Below, piece after piece: positions 45,746-56,061 of a stretch of DNA of 64,000 bases. The notes beneath the pieces were generated by a model. That model was not told the DNA's origin. It was given only the letters and a program-made list of their open reading frames with translations, and made no database searches. How positions within the stretch are numbered: position 1 is the first letter of the stretch; the number at the start of each line of letters is the position of its first letter. The stretch is from assembly GCF_000384035.1 (NCBI RefSeq), contig NZ_KB913024.1:2813128-2877127 (forward strand), written 5' to 3'. The stretch is from Actinopolyspora mortivallis DSM 44261. Lineage in GTDB: Bacteria; Actinomycetota; Actinomycetes; Mycobacteriales; Pseudonocardiaceae. Both the position numbers and the translations under genes were made by a program.

Positions 45746-46219
45746 TCAGGAGTCATTCGCTGACGCGATCGTCGGAATCCTGGTCCGACGGAAGGCCCTG
45801 ACCTCGGCAAACGTCCACACCAGCACTGTGGCGAGTATGGCGATCGCCACAGCGGGGACATGCACCGCAGTGAAGACCCGCAGCAGCGTCACCACGGCGA
45901 ACAGCACGAGCATCTTGCCGACGTAGCCGCCCAACGCGGCGACCATCACGAACATGGGATGCGCGTCCGAGGTCATCCGCATCAACCACAGGGTCAGCAA
46001 GGAGGAGGCCGAAGCGATCACCCCACCGACCAACGCGCCCAGCGCCCCCTGGGCACCGACCCAGAAGGCGGCGACGACCACGCTGACCAGCACGGTCACC
46101 ACGGCGGGCCACGTCGCCGTACGCAGCATCGCGTCGGCCAGCCGACGGACGGCCCGGCCGTGCGGATTCACCTCGGGGGTGTGCGCGGCGTCCTCGGCCG
46201 CTCCGGTTGCCTCGCTCAT
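45746..46219 (-). CDS. atpI: ATP synthase protein I (assembly factor)
   Basis: 157 residues, four membrane helices (AVVTVLVSVVVAAFWVGAQG, ALVGGVIASASSLLTLWLM, FVMVAALGGYVGKMLVLFAV, VAIAILATVLVWTFAEVRAF). First gene of the atp cluster, 274 bases before atpB. ATG at 46219 has GGGAGA upstream; an ATG four codons earlier is possible. AtpI helps assemble the c ring in other bacteria. Confidence 0.85.
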   Translation of the reverse strand: MSEATGAAEDAAHTPEVNPHGRAVRRLADAMLRTATWPAVVTVLVSVVVAAFWVGAQGALGALVGGVIASASSLLTLWLMRMTSDAHPMFVMVAALGGYVGKMLVLFAVVTLLRVFTAVHVPAVAIAILATVLVWTFAEVRAFRRTRIPTIASANDS

Positions 46220-46240
46220 CGCTTCTCCCACCAGAAAGAA

Positions 46241-47380
46241 CTATCTGGTCCTCATTCGGGGTATCGCGGACACGATACCGGCCACGAGCACCGCGAACGC
46301 GACAGCCCACGCCACCAGGGCCACGTCCTCGACGAGAGTGAGCGACACGGCGCCGAAGGCCACCACCCCGGCCCACAGGTAGATCAACAACACCGCCCGC
46401 CGCTGGGAGTGGCCCAACTCCAGCAGACGGTGGTGCAGATGCATCTTGTCCGCGTGGAACGGGCTCTTGCCCGCCCGGGTCCGCCGCACGACCGCCAGGC
46501 TCAGGTCGAGCAGCGGCACGAACAGCACGGCCGCCACCACCAGCAGCGGCGCGAACAACCCGAAGGCGTCCAGGCTCGTCGGGTTCATCTTGCCCGCCGC
46601 CGTGGTGCTCGCCGAGGCCAACATCAGGCCGATCAGCATCGAACCGGAGTCGCCCATGAAGATCCGGGCGGGCTGGAAATTGTAGGGCAGAAAGCCCAGG
46701 CAGGCACCCGCGATGGTGGCCGCGATCAACGCCGGTGGATAGGCGGTCACGTCACCGCCCTGGTCACTGAGCAGTCCCAGGCAGAAGGCGCAGGTGGCGC
46801 TGGCCGCGATCAGGCCGATGCCCGAGGCCAGCCCGTCCAGCCCGTCCACGAAGTTCATGGCGTTGACCATGGCCACGGTCAACACCACGGCCAACAGCTG
46901 GCCCTGGTTCCCGCTGAGCACCAGCACCGAGCCGGAGTCCCCGCTCTGCCCACCGGGCAGCATGTACCACTGCAGCCCCATCAGCACCAGGATCCCGGCC
47001 GCCGTGACCTGCCCCGCCAACTTCGTCCAGGAGTCCAGCTCGAAGCGGTCGTCCAGCGCCCCGACCAGCGTGATGAGCCCACCGGCTATGACCACGGCCA
47101 GCGCGTCGTTCGAGTAGTCGAACCCCCGGGAGAGCGCCGGAAGGTTGCCCGCCAGGAACATCCCACCGAGCACCCCCGCGTACATCGCCACTCCCCCCAT
47201 CCGGGGGATGGGAGTGCGATGCACGTCACGGTTCCTGGGATGCGCGACCGCTCCGATACGCAGGGCCAGCAGTCTGACCGCTCCGGTGAGCAGGAAGGTC
47301 ACCGCCGCGGCGGTGAGCGCGACCAGCAGGTACTCCCGTGCCGGCACCCCGGCGGGCGCCCAGGCTGGAACGGTGTCCAT
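46241..47380 (-). CDS. wecA: Undecaprenyl-phosphate GlcNAc-1-phosphate transferase (WecA/TagO family)
   Basis: 379 residues, about 11 membrane helices. Moves GlcNAc-1-phosphate from UDP-GlcNAc to decaprenyl/undecaprenyl phosphate; in actinobacteria this starts the linker of arabinogalactan or teichoic-type polymers. Family motifs: IPRMGGVAMYAGVLGGMF, VNAMNFVDGLDGLASG (catalytic Asp pair), FMGDSGSMLIGLML and the HxH-like HADKMHLHHRLLELGHS. Mycobacterial Rv1302 (rfe) is the positional orthologue. ATG at 47380, upstream of atpI with 21 bases between. Confidence 0.93.
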   Translation of the reverse strand: MDTVPAWAPAGVPAREYLLVALTAAAVTFLLTGAVRLLALRIGAVAHPRNRDVHRTPIPRMGGVAMYAGVLGGMFLAGNLPALSRGFDYSNDALAVVIAGGLITLVGALDDRFELDSWTKLAGQVTAAGILVLMGLQWYMLPGGQSGDSGSVLVLSGNQGQLLAVVLTVAMVNAMNFVDGLDGLASGIGLIAASATCAFCLGLLSDQGGDVTAYPPALIAATIAGACLGFLPYNFQPARIFMGDSGSMLIGLMLASASTTAAGKMNPTSLDAFGLFAPLLVVAAVLFVPLLDLSLAVVRRTRAGKSPFHADKMHLHHRLLELGHSQRRAVLLIYLWAGVVAFGAVSLTLVEDVALVAWAVAFAVLVAGIVSAIPRMRTR

Positions 47381-47696
47381 GGCCCTCGCCTCAGTTCCGC
47401 GCGGACGGGGACGGCGCGACGAGGTCCGACTCGTACGGCGACACGGTCACGGTTCGACTCCTCGACACTCTCGGACAACGGGACATCGAAAGGGACACGG
47501 CGGCAGCGTGTTCGACCACGGACGCCTCGTGCAGAGCCACGTCCGGTCATTCACGCTATCGAGCGAGAAATCCGCCGGGAGAACGGGTCAGTATCGACAC
47601 CGTGACGGATGCGGCCCGCCCGAACGGAGTAACACACCCCTCGGACGGACCGACGGACGAACCCTGTGTCACCGGCCGTGGGATCCCGCGGTCGCC
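47381..47696. other. Spacer between the threonylcarbamoyl-AMP synthase gene and wecA
   Basis: About 316 bases, both flanking genes leftward. No credible gene; the wecA/atp promoter is expected here. No repeat or hairpin worth naming was seen. Confidence 0.4.
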
Positions 47697-48338
47697 TCAG
47701 TCCGGCTCGACGCCCAGTTCCTCCGCCAGCTCCGCCCGGCTGACCGCTCCCTCACGCAGCACACGCGGCTGGTCACCGGTCAGGTCCACGATGGTGGAGG
47801 CGACGGGCTCTCCGGTGGGGCCACCGTCCAGGTAGACGGGAACCGACTCGCCCAGCTGCTCCCTGGCCTGCCGCGCCGTGGCGGCGGGGGGATTGCCCGT
47901 GGTGTTGGCACTCGACACGGCCATGGGTCCGACCTCACGCAACAGGTCCAGGGCCACGGGGTGCAACGGCATCCGCAGGTTCACCGTGCCCCGGGTCTCC
48001 CCCAGGTCCCAGGACAACGAGGGAGCCTGCGGCAGCACCAGCGACAACCCACCGGGCCAGAACGCCTCGATGAGCGCCCGCGCCTGGCGGGGAACGGACA
48101 TCACCAGCCCGTCCACCGTCTGCCACGACCCGACCAACACCGGAACCGGCATGTCGGGTCCCCGCCCCTTCGCCGAGAGCAACGCGCGCACCGCTTCCGG
48201 ATCGAACGCGTCCGCCCCGATCCCGTAGACCGTGTCCGTGGGCAGAACCACCAGTCCCCCACCGCGTACCGTGCTCGCGGCCCTGTTCAGTCCGGCCTGC
48301 CTGCTCTCCGGGTCGCTGCAATCGTAGAGCGTGCTCAC
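47697..48338 (-). CDS. tsaC: L-threonylcarbamoyladenylate synthase (Sua5/YrdC/YciO)
   Basis: 213 residues. Makes threonylcarbamoyl-AMP for the t6A37 modification of tRNA. N-terminal VRGGGLVVLPTDTVYGIGAD, then PGGLSLVLPQ, TVNLRMPLHPVALDLLREVG and MAVSSANTTGNPPAATA. GTG at 48338 (TLYDCSDPESR). Mycobacterial orthologue Rv1301 is at the same place. Divergent from the hydrolase gene. Confidence 0.93.
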   Translation of the reverse strand: MSTLYDCSDPESRQAGLNRAASTVRGGGLVVLPTDTVYGIGADAFDPEAVRALLSAKGRGPDMPVPVLVGSWQTVDGLVMSVPRQARALIEAFWPGGLSLVLPQAPSLSWDLGETRGTVNLRMPLHPVALDLLREVGPMAVSSANTTGNPPAATARQAREQLGESVPVYLDGGPTGEPVASTIVDLTGDQPRVLREGAVSRAELAEELGVEPD

Positions 48339-48518
48339 GGAACAACATCCTGGCACGCCCGCTCACCACGGGTGCGAGTGGTACTGCCGAAACCTCTCGG
48401 GCACCATGTGCACGGTGCTCGGAAACCGGCACCGCCTCGGAGTCCCACCGGAGCAGTCCGGCCCCGGCAGGAACCGGAACGAACCGTCGACAACACGGGT
48501 TCCCCGGAAGGACCAACG

Positions 48519-49385
48519 ATGACCGCCCCAACGCAGGACGTCCACACCGAACACCTCGGTTTCCCCGCCGGAACCGTGCGCTACCACCGCGCGGGTGATA
48601 CCGGCCCGGCCGTCGTGCTGCTGCACGGCGGGGGCGTCGACAACGCGCTGATCAGCTGGCGACACACCATCGCCCCGCTGGCCGCGGACCACCGGGTGTA
48701 CCTGCCCGACCTGCCCGGGCACGGGGGAAGCAAACAGTGGTCGGGCACCCTCGGGCAACGCACCCTGGAGGAGGTGCTGCGCTGGCTGCTCGACAGCTGG
48801 GGGGTCTCCCGGGCGGTGCTGGTCGGCAGCTCCGTGGGCGGCAGCGCGGCGGTGGGATTCGCCCTGCGCCACCCCGAGCGGGTGCGTGGGCTCGTGTTGA
48901 CCGGCTGCGAAGGACTACGACACAGCCTCCCCAACCAGCTGGGTACCTACCTGCGGACCCGCGTCAGACTGCCCGACCGGACGGTGACCCGGCTGCTCGC
49001 GCTTCGTCGTGAGTTCTGCGGGCTTCTCACACGTCGACTGCTGTACGCCCCCGACCAGCTGTTCGACCGGGAACAGCTGTTGACCGAGCTGCACGCCGAA
49101 CTGCGTGAACGCACCGGCCTGCTCTCCGGCTGGTACTCCGAGACCGTGGGCAGCGGCCACATGCGCGTCAACCACCTGCCCGGAGTGCACGGACTCCGCT
49201 GCCCCACCGTGCTCGTGCACGGAGAACACGACTCGTGGATCCCCCTGGCCACGGCGGAGAAGGCGGCGCGGGCGATCCCCGGATGCGACCTGCGGGTGAT
49301 CCGCCAGGCCGGTCACTGGTGCCACCGGGAAAAGCCCGGCGAGTTCAACGGGGCACTACGCGAGTTCGTCAACCGCCTGGGCTGA
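48519..49385 (+). CDS. Alpha/beta hydrolase
   Basis: 288 residues. Oxyanion region VVLLHGGGVDNALISW, then LPDLPGHGGSK, nucleophile elbow VGSSVGGSAAVGF, acid region LVHGEHDSWIPL and His in IRQAGHWCHREKPGEF. Substrate unknown. An extra gene relative to the mycobacterial order; it reads opposite to its neighbours and its last 30 bases overlap the convergent prmC. ATG at 48519 with GGAAGGA upstream. Confidence 0.8.
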   Translation: MTAPTQDVHTEHLGFPAGTVRYHRAGDTGPAVVLLHGGGVDNALISWRHTIAPLAADHRVYLPDLPGHGGSKQWSGTLGQRTLEEVLRWLLDSWGVSRAVLVGSSVGGSAAVGFALRHPERVRGLVLTGCEGLRHSLPNQLGTYLRTRVRLPDRTVTRLLALRREFCGLLTRRLLYAPDQLFDREQLLTELHAELRERTGLLSGWYSETVGSGHMRVNHLPGVHGLRCPTVLVHGEHDSWIPLATAEKAARAIPGCDLRVIRQAGHWCHREKPGEFNGALREFVNRLG

Positions 49386-50339
49386 GCAGCTTCCGGCCGA
49401 GCCCGTCTGCCCGGAGAGGACGGCGGTGGCGAACCTCGGCCGTCCCGTCAGATCCGGGTGCGTCTCGACCCCGGTCAGCGTAGGCCGCCGGTGCAGCAGG
49501 GCGGCCACCGCCCCGCCGTGCGTCTCGTCGTGCTCCATGCCCAGCAGTCCGCCCGGGCGCAGCAGTCCCTCCGCACGGGCCACGACGTGCGGCACCAGTT
49601 CCAGGCCGTCCACCCCGGCGAAGACGGCCGCGTGTGGGTCGTACTCACCGACCTCGCGGGGTACGGGAGTCCCCTCCGGGACGTAAGGGGGGTTGCACAC
49701 GACGAGGTCGGCGGTTGCCGCGCACTCGGCCAACAGATCCGGATCGGTGACGTCCCCGGCGACCACCTCGATCGGGGTGTCCCCGAGCTCCCGTCGGAGG
49801 CCGGCGTTGTGGTGTGCCCACTCCAGGGCCGCCCGGTCGTTGTCCACGGCGATCACCCGTGCGTCCGGGCGCTCGTGCGCCAACGCCAGGGCGAGCGCAC
49901 CGGATCCGGTGCACAGGTCGACCACCACCGGATCCCGGCGGTCACGCAACCAGCTCAGCCCCCGCTCCAGCAGCCACTCGGTCTCCGGACGTGGCACGAA
50001 CACCCCCGGCCCCACGGCCAGCGTCACCCTCCCCAGGGCCGCGGTGCCGGTCAGGTGCTGCAACGGCACCCGCTCGGCACGACGCCGGACCAGCTCACCG
50101 AGGGAGTCGACCACGGAGGGTTCCACCCGCGGGACCATCACCAGCCTGGTGCGTTCGATCCCGAGCAGGTGGGCGGCCAACATCTCGACCTCGGCACGGG
50201 CGGAGGGGACACCGGCGGCGTCGAGGACACGCTCCCCCTCCAGGAGCGCCGGGCGCAGCGGGCTTCCGTTCACGGGCGCGTGCCGGACTCCCGGAACGTG
50301 CGTACCCGAGCGCTCCGTCCCGGCCCCGGTACCGGCCAT
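49356..50339 (-). CDS. prmC: Release-factor glutamine methyltransferase PrmC (HemK)
   Basis: 327 residues. Methylates the Gln of the GGQ motif in RF1/RF2. N-terminal helical domain (AEVEMLAAHLLGIERTRLVM), SAM site VVDLCTGSGALALALAHERP, and the active NPPY in LVVCNPPYVPEG. ATG at 50339 is preceded by GGAGG; ATG at 50372 inside prfA and GTG at 50273 are alternatives. Directly after prfA, its substrate gene, in one transcript. Confidence 0.92.
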   Translation of the reverse strand: MAGTGAGTERSGTHVPGVRHAPVNGSPLRPALLEGERVLDAAGVPSARAEVEMLAAHLLGIERTRLVMVPRVEPSVVDSLGELVRRRAERVPLQHLTGTAALGRVTLAVGPGVFVPRPETEWLLERGLSWLRDRRDPVVVDLCTGSGALALALAHERPDARVIAVDNDRAALEWAHHNAGLRRELGDTPIEVVAGDVTDPDLLAECAATADLVVCNPPYVPEGTPVPREVGEYDPHAAVFAGVDGLELVPHVVARAEGLLRPGGLLGMEHDETHGGAVAALLHRRPTLTGVETHPDLTGRPRFATAVLSGQTGSAGSCSAQAVDELA

Positions 50340-50346
50340 GCGGGAC

Positions 50347-51417
50347 TCATCCTCCGTTCGCCATCCGCTCACGACGGTCCGCCTCCCGCAGCGCCCCGAG
50401 CACCGCGTCGAGCTCTCCGTCCAACACGTGGTCCAGGTTGTAGGCCTTGAAGTTGATCCGGTGATCCGAGATGCGGTTCTCGGGGAAGTTGTAGGTACGC
50501 ACCCGCTCCGAACGGTCCACGGTGCGCACCTGGCTACGCCGGGTCTCGGCCACCTCCCGCTCGGCCTCCTCCTCGGCCATGGCCTGCAGCCTGGCCCGCA
50601 GCACCTGGATGGCCCGCGTCTTGTTCTGCAACTGGGACTTCTCGTTCTGGCAGGCCACCACGATCCCCGTGGGAAGGTGGGTGATCCGCACCGCCGAGTC
50701 CGTGGTGTTCACGCTCTGCCCACCCGGGCCGGAGGAACGGTGCACGTCGATGCGCAGGTCCTTCTCGTCGACCTCCACCTCGACCTCCTCCGGTTCGGGA
50801 TACACCAGCACCCCGGCGGCGGAGGTGTGCACCCGCCCCTGGGACTCGGTGACGGGAACCCGTTGGACGCGATGCACGCCCCCCTCGAACTTGAGCTGGG
50901 CCCAGACCCCCTCCAAACCGGGCTGGCCCTTGGACTTCACCGTGACGATGACGTCCTTGTAACCGCCGAGTTCGGACTCGGTCGCCCCGAGGATCTCGGC
51001 ATGCCAGCCCTGCCGTTCGGCGTAGCGCAGATACATCCGAAGCAGGTCACCGGCGAACAGGGCGGACTCCTCCCCGCCCTCGCCGGACTTCACTTCGAGC
51101 ACCACATCCGAACCGTCCCGGGGATCGCGGGGAGCCAACAGTTCCGCCAGCCTGTCCTCCAGCTCGGGAATCCGGTGTTCGAGCTGCTGGGCCTCCTCGG
51201 CCAGCCCGGGATCCTCACCGGCCAGCTCCCTGGCCGTGGACAGATCGGACCGGGCCTGGTCCAGCTCCCGCGCCGTCCGCACGATGGGCGTCAGTTCGGC
51301 GTGGCGTTTACCGAGTTTCCGCGCCTGAGCCTGGTCGGCGTGTACCTCCGGGTCCGCGAGCCGTCCCTCCAGCTCGGTGTACTCGGCGAGCAACTCCTCG
51401 AGCCTCGACGTCTCCAC
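50347..51417 (-). CDS. prfA: Peptide chain release factor 1
   Basis: 356 residues. Reads UAA and UAG. GGQ loop in [18 protein letters not shown], codon-reading domain with [18 protein letters not shown] and [21 protein letters not shown] at 51417 ([19 protein letters not shown]) matches the length and N-terminus of actinobacterial RF1; longer open frames upstream are unlikely. Confidence 0.95.
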   Translation of the reverse strand: METSRLEELLAEYTELEGRLADPEVHADQAQARKLGKRHAELTPIVRTARELDQARSDLSTARELAGEDPGLAEEAQQLEHRIPELEDRLAELLAPRDPRDGSDVVLEVKSGEGGEESALFAGDLLRMYLRYAERQGWHAEILGATESELGGYKDVIVTVKSKGQPGLEGVWAQLKFEGGVHRVQRVPVTESQGRVHTSAAGVLVYPEPEEVEVEVDEKDLRIDVHRSSGPGGQSVNTTDSAVRITHLPTGIVVACQNEKSQLQNKTRAIQVLRARLQAMAEEEAEREVAETRRSQVRTVDRSERVRTYNFPENRISDHRINFKAYNLDHVLDGELDAVLGALREADRRERMANGG

Positions 51418-51674
51418 GGTGCTCCCCACTTTCACTACGAGTCCGACACGGCTCCCCGCCACGGGCGGAGCCCACGGGTGGTGCTCCGCGGGAACCCGGC
51501 CGGGACCACCGCCCCGCCTCGGGAACGAGCCACACCGGCTCCGGGGAGGTGGCTTCTCGGACGCCGGGAGACGGAGAAAACCACCGCCTCCCGGCGTATT
51601 CACCGTCGCCGGTCCCACGGCGGAAGCCGAGAACGGCGCCCGCCTTCCGGAGAGGCGGGCGCCGTGGACTCGGT

Positions 51675-51905
51675 TCACTTCTTGGTGCGGGCGTTCTGCG
51701 GACGACGACCGTAGCGAGCCTCGAACTTGGCGACACGACCGCCGGTGTCCAGGATCTTCTGCTTGCCCGTGTAGAACGGGTGGCAGTTGGAGCAGACCTC
51801 GACGTGGATGTGTCCGTCCGTCCTGGTGCTCCGCGTGGTGAACGTGTTACCGCAGTCGCAGGTCACCTGCGTTTCCACGTACTCGGGGTGAATGCCGCTC
51901 TTCAT
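51675..51905 (-). CDS. rpmE: Ribosomal protein L31, zinc-binding form
   Basis: 76 residues from ATG at 51905: [40 protein letters not shown], then [20 protein letters not shown]. Two Cys pairs (TCDCG and CSNC) make the zinc site, so this is the C+ form. Large-subunit protein. Between prfA and rho as in mycobacteria. Confidence 0.96.
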   Translation of the reverse strand: MKSGIHPEYVETQVTCDCGNTFTTRSTRTDGHIHVEVCSNCHPFYTGKQKILDTGGRVAKFEARYGRRPQNARTKK

Positions 51906-52248
51906 GCTCAATCCTCTCCTCGTGGCACCGGGTCCTCGCGGTGTCCCGGAGGTGAACCGGCACCGGAACGGGTCTCGATTCTGCCAGACCGAGACGGCTG
52001 ACCTGCAACGCAGGGTAGACACCCGGTATTCCCGACGGCCCGCCGGATCCGCCCACCGTGACGGCGACGCGGCGCTGCCGATGCCGGTCACCCGCACACC
52101 GGACGAACTCCCCCGCAGGGGACCGAACCCACTTCGGCCCCCTCGGCCGCCGCCCCGTCGTCGGGGTGACTCCGGGTGCCGCCCTCGCCGGAGAAGGGAA
52201 ACGACACCGGTCCCGCCCGGAGGGCCGGTGGCCCACCGGGGAGATCGG
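51906..52248. other. Spacer between rpmE and rho
   Basis: About 340 bases, both flanking genes leftward. No gene recognised; the rpmE promoter is expected here. GC-rich without a long perfect inverted repeat by eye. Confidence 0.4.
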
Positions 52249-54192
52249 TCACTCCTCCTCCTTACCCGGCGTGGTCTTGGCCACCTGGGTGAGGAACTCG
52301 ATGTTGGTGCGGGTCTTGCGCAGCCGGTCCTGCACCAGCTCCAGCGCCTGTTGACTGTCCAGCGCCGCGAGCACCCGGCGCAGCTTGTGATGCACGGCCA
52401 GCTCGTCCGAGGACATCAGCAGCTCGTCCCGGCGGGTACTGGAGCTGTCGACGTCCACGGCGGGGAACAGTTGCTTGTTCGCCAGCTTGCGGTCCAGCTT
52501 GAGCTCGGCGTTGCCGGTGCCCTTGAACTCCTCGAAGATGACCGTGTCCATGGCGGAGCCGGTCTCCACCAGCGCGGTGGCGAAGATGGTCAACGATCCA
52601 CCGTTCTCGATGTTGCGTGCCGCACCGAGGAAACGTTTCGGCGGGTACAGCGCGGTGGAGTCCACACCACCCGACAGAATGCGTCCCGAAGCGGGTGCCG
52701 AGAGGTTGTAGGCACGGCCCAGCCTGGTGATCGAATCCAGCAGCACCACCACGTCGTGTCCCATCTCGACCAGCCTCTTGGCTCGTTCGATGGACAACTC
52801 GGCGACGGTGGTGTGGTCGGAGGGCGGACGGTCGAATGTGGAGGCGATCACCTCACCCTTCACCGAACGCTGCATGTCGGTGACCTCCTCCGGCCGCTCG
52901 TCGGCGAGAACGACCATCAGGTGGCACTCGGGGTTGTTGACGGTGACCGAGTTGGCGATCGACTGCAACACCATGGTCTTGCCCGCCTTCGGCGGGGAGA
53001 CGATGAGCGCGCGCTGCCCCTTGCCGACGGGCATGACCAGGTCGATGACCCGGCTGGTGATGTTCTGCGGTTCGGTCTCCAGCCGCAACCGCTCGTTGGG
53101 GTACAGCGGCGTCAGCTTGTGGAACTCGGCGCGGCGCCTGGCCGCCTCCGGCTCCAGGCCGTTGATGGCGTCGACCCGCACCAGGGGGTTGAACTTCTGC
53201 CGCTGCTGTTCGCCCTCCCTGGGCTGACGCACCACGCCCTTGATGGCGTCGCCTCGCCGCAGACCGTACTTGCGGACCAGTGACAACGAGACGTACACGT
53301 CGTTCGGCCCGGCCAGGTAGCCCGAGGTTCGGACGAAGGCGTAGTTCTCCAGCACGTCGAGGATGCCTGCGACCGGCAGCAGCACGTCGTCCTCGCGGAC
53401 CTCCGGCTCGTTGTCCCCGCGACCGCGGTTGCGTCGCCGGTCACGGAAACGCCGGCTGCGTCGTCCGCCGCGTTCGTCGTCCTCCTGCTGCCGCGAGTTG
53501 CCGTTGTCCCCCCGGTTGGAGTCGGTGCGGTTGTCCCTGCGGTTGTCCTGCCGGTCACCGCCGCCGTCACCACCGCGGTGGGAGTCGGAACGGTCCCCCC
53601 GGTCGTCGGAGTTCTGGTCCTGCTGACCGCCGGAACGTCCCGAGGAACGGCGACGCCGGTTCCCTCGACGTCCGTCCTCACCGGAACCGTCCCCCGAGCG
53701 GCGCGAACCCCCTCGGTTCGGGGCGGAGCCGTTCGAACGCCGGTCGGAGCCGGAGGTTCCCTCGGTACTCGGAGCGGAGGAGTCCGTGCCGGAAGGCGCC
53801 GAGTCGGCGGAGGCCGTGCCGGACTTCTCCCCGGCGTGCTGCCCCTGGGAGGCACCTCCCTTGTCCCGGCTCTGGGGCTCCTGCTCAGCCTGCTGGTCAA
53901 GAGTCGGCTGCGAGTTCGCGGACGAGTCCGACGACCGGGCTGCCGAGTTTCCCTGACGTTCCTTGATCGCGGCGATCAGATCGCCCTTGCGCAGGCCTGT
54001 GGTGTCAATCCCCAATTCGCCGGCGAGCTGCCGTAGTTCGGCCAGCACCATTCCGGACAGGCCGCCTCGACGACGTGTGTTGCCGTTGGCCCCCGAACCG
54101 GAAGCTGCCTGTTGTGACGACTCGGACTCCTGCCCGCCGGAAGGGGAGACGCCGTTGGCCGTCTCGCTGCTCAACAGATCGGTGTTGCTCAC
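52249..54192 (-). CDS. rho: Transcription termination factor Rho with long insertion
   Basis: 647 residues. RNA-dependent ATPase/helicase. N-terminal SAP-like domain ([20 protein letters not shown]), then about 190 residues rich in Ser, Asp, Arg and Gly ([14 protein letters not shown] type), probably disordered and RNA-binding. The primary RNA-binding domain ([20 protein letters not shown]) and motor follow, with P-loop [18 protein letters not shown] and [20 protein letters not shown]. Such inserts are known in mycobacterial Rho. GTG at 54192; the upstream gap of 945 bases suggests a long leader. Confidence 0.97.
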   Translation of the reverse strand: MSNTDLLSSETANGVSPSGGQESESSQQAASGSGANGNTRRRGGLSGMVLAELRQLAGELGIDTTGLRKGDLIAAIKERQGNSAARSSDSSANSQPTLDQQAEQEPQSRDKGGASQGQHAGEKSGTASADSAPSGTDSSAPSTEGTSGSDRRSNGSAPNRGGSRRSGDGSGEDGRRGNRRRRSSGRSGGQQDQNSDDRGDRSDSHRGGDGGGDRQDNRRDNRTDSNRGDNGNSRQQEDDERGGRRSRRFRDRRRNRGRGDNEPEVREDDVLLPVAGILDVLENYAFVRTSGYLAGPNDVYVSLSLVRKYGLRRGDAIKGVVRQPREGEQQRQKFNPLVRVDAINGLEPEAARRRAEFHKLTPLYPNERLRLETEPQNITSRVIDLVMPVGKGQRALIVSPPKAGKTMVLQSIANSVTVNNPECHLMVVLADERPEEVTDMQRSVKGEVIASTFDRPPSDHTTVAELSIERAKRLVEMGHDVVVLLDSITRLGRAYNLSAPASGRILSGGVDSTALYPPKRFLGAARNIENGGSLTIFATALVETGSAMDTVIFEEFKGTGNAELKLDRKLANKQLFPAVDVDSSSTRRDELLMSSDELAVHHKLRRVLAALDSQQALELVQDRLRKTRTNIEFLTQVAKTTPGKEEE

Positions 54193-55137
54193 GAATGTCC
54201 TTCCTGACCGGATCCGCGCCTCCTACGCGGCCCAGCGGATTCCCCGCTCGCTACGAACACGAGCGGCCTTGTAGTGCTACCGGCCCCTGTGTCGAATGAA
54301 CTCGACGAGGACACCCGGCGCGCGTGGTGTCGGCACCCACTCGAAATCCGGCAGCACCGGGCAGCGGAGGCGCCTGACTCGCGCACCCCTGGTGATATCA
54401 CCCGCCCACGGGACAACGACCACCTACCGGGTTGATCTTGACCGTGTTCGCTCACCACTCGTGGATGCATGCCTCACTGCCTGACCGTTACCGGATCCAC
54501 CGAAACGACCGATGTCGACGGAACCGGCAGCACACGCCCGGAGAATGGCCCGGCGCGACCGCCAACCACGGTGACCGGGACCTCGCGGTCTCCACTGTGG
54601 CCACCGAAGTTATTCGCGAACGCCGTGCGGAACCACAATCCGTAACGCCAGAGCTCCCAGTCCGACACCGGCAACTACGTGAAGTTCGACTCGACGAAAC
54701 GAACCCCTTGAGTTGACAACTCCTGACTCGGTCACCGCGATCGGCTACCCGCCGTCCTGCTCTCCGTCCGGAAGACGCAGTCGGTTCACAGCGAGGGATG
54801 CGTCCCGGGACGAAATCCCGGGCAGAGCACCGGCGCCGATGCGCCCGGTGACTGATTGACCTTGAGGGTATACGCCGAGTCACTCCGGTGCAACAACCAA
54901 GAGCATGACACGCCCACGGCGGAGCGCCCCCTGCTCGATCGGGATCCTACCGGATCCCCTGCCGAATCGTGGGCCGGTCCCGACGGAAGCGAGGCTTCGA
55001 CAACCACGATGCCGACACCACCTTTATACCACTCGACTCTCACACGACGCCCACCCCCACCACCGGGAGACGCCCCGGAAGAGAACCAGGTCAACGGGCT
55101 ACGACCACCCACGAGGAGAAGTCACGGCCCGTGGGAG
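54193..55137 (-). promoter_or_regulatory. Long upstream region of rho with a candidate promoter
   Basis: 945 bases with no believable gene on either strand. A candidate sigma-A-like promoter for rho on the minus strand is TTGTTG (54891-54896 as CAACAA) and TATACC (54867-54872 as GGTATA), 18 bases apart. It would give an RNA leader of over 600 bases, which would fit Rho self-regulation (inferred). Confidence 0.35.
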
Positions 55138-56061
55138 TCACCGCACGGTGCGCACCCGCGCACCGGACCTGTCCACTCCCGGTCGCAGCACGTCGAAACC
55201 CTCCACGGCCACCCCGGGGGGAATATCCCCCGTGGGAGGCAGTGCCAACACAGTGGGACCCGCTCCCGAAACGGTGGCGGCGACCCCGTTATTCCGGAGT
55301 TCGCGCAGCAGTCCCAGGCTTCGTGGCATGGCCGGTTCCCGGTAGTCCTGGTGGATCCGGTCCTCCGTGGCGACGTGGAGCAGGTCGGGTCGGCAGGTGA
55401 GCGCGTGCACCACCAGTGCTGAGCGGCCCGCCGTGAACGCGGCGTCCGCATGGGGAACACTTTCGGGCAACAATCCCCTCATCGTGTGAGTCGCCGACTC
55501 GGATTCGGGAACGAGAACCACCGGCACCAATTCCGGGTGCGGCTCCAGACGAACGGATCCATAACGATTTTCCGCAGTGAACGCGATGACCAGCCCACCG
55601 AGCAGGCACGCGGCCACGTTGTCGGCGTGCCCCTCCTCGGCGGCGGCCACGTCCACCATCTCCGCGCGTGTGCGCTCGGAGTGAACATCGTGGCCGGCGA
55701 AGTGGTAACCGGCCGTGACCCCGGCGACGATGGCCGCGGCCGAGGAACCGAGTCCACGCGCGTGCGGCACGGAGTTGAAGCACCGCATCTCGACGGCGGG
55801 CGGTCGCACCCCCAACCGTTCGAGAGTGCGGTGCAGCACTCGCACGACCAGGTGCTCACCGTCCGTGGGAACCACACCCTCACCGGCACCGGTGACCTCG
55901 ACACGCGCCGTACCCGGCCGCCCCTCCACGACACCGACCTCCACGGTGTCGTACAGCCCCAGCGCCATCCCGAGCGTGTCGAACCCCGCCCCGAGATTCG
56001 CGGTGGAGGCCGGAACGGTGATCCGCACCCGCTCCGAAGCCTCCGTGCTGTCCTCCGTCAC
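55138..56061 (-). CDS. thrB: Homoserine kinase
   Basis: 307 residues, GHMP family. Phosphorylates homoserine. ATP loop [21 protein letters not shown]-terminal [20 protein letters not shown] and C-terminal [15 protein letters not shown] at 56061 overlaps the thrC stop (GTGA), so translation is coupled; the earlier open frame is shadow. Third gene of the hom-thrC-thrB operon. Confidence 0.95.
   Translation of the reverse strand: MTEDSTEASERVRITVPASTANLGAGFDTLGMALGLYDTVEVGVVEGRPGTARVEVTGAGEGVVPTDGEHLVVRVLHRTLERLGVRPPAVEMRCFNSVPHARGLGSSAAAIVAGVTAGYHFAGHDVHSERTRAEMVDVAAAEEGHADNVAACLLGGLVIAFTAENRYGSVRLEPHPELVPVVLVPESESATHTMRGLLPESVPHADAAFTAGRSALVVHALTCRPDLLHVATEDRIHQDYREPAMPRSLGLLRELRNNGVAATVSGAGPTVLALPPTGDIPPGVAVEGFDVLRPGVDRSGARVRTVR

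Noticed and set aside
52058..52236. Possible small gene between rpmE and rho
   Set aside because: Open frames on both strands are Pro/Arg-rich with no ribosome site and no motif; typical GC-rich spacer.
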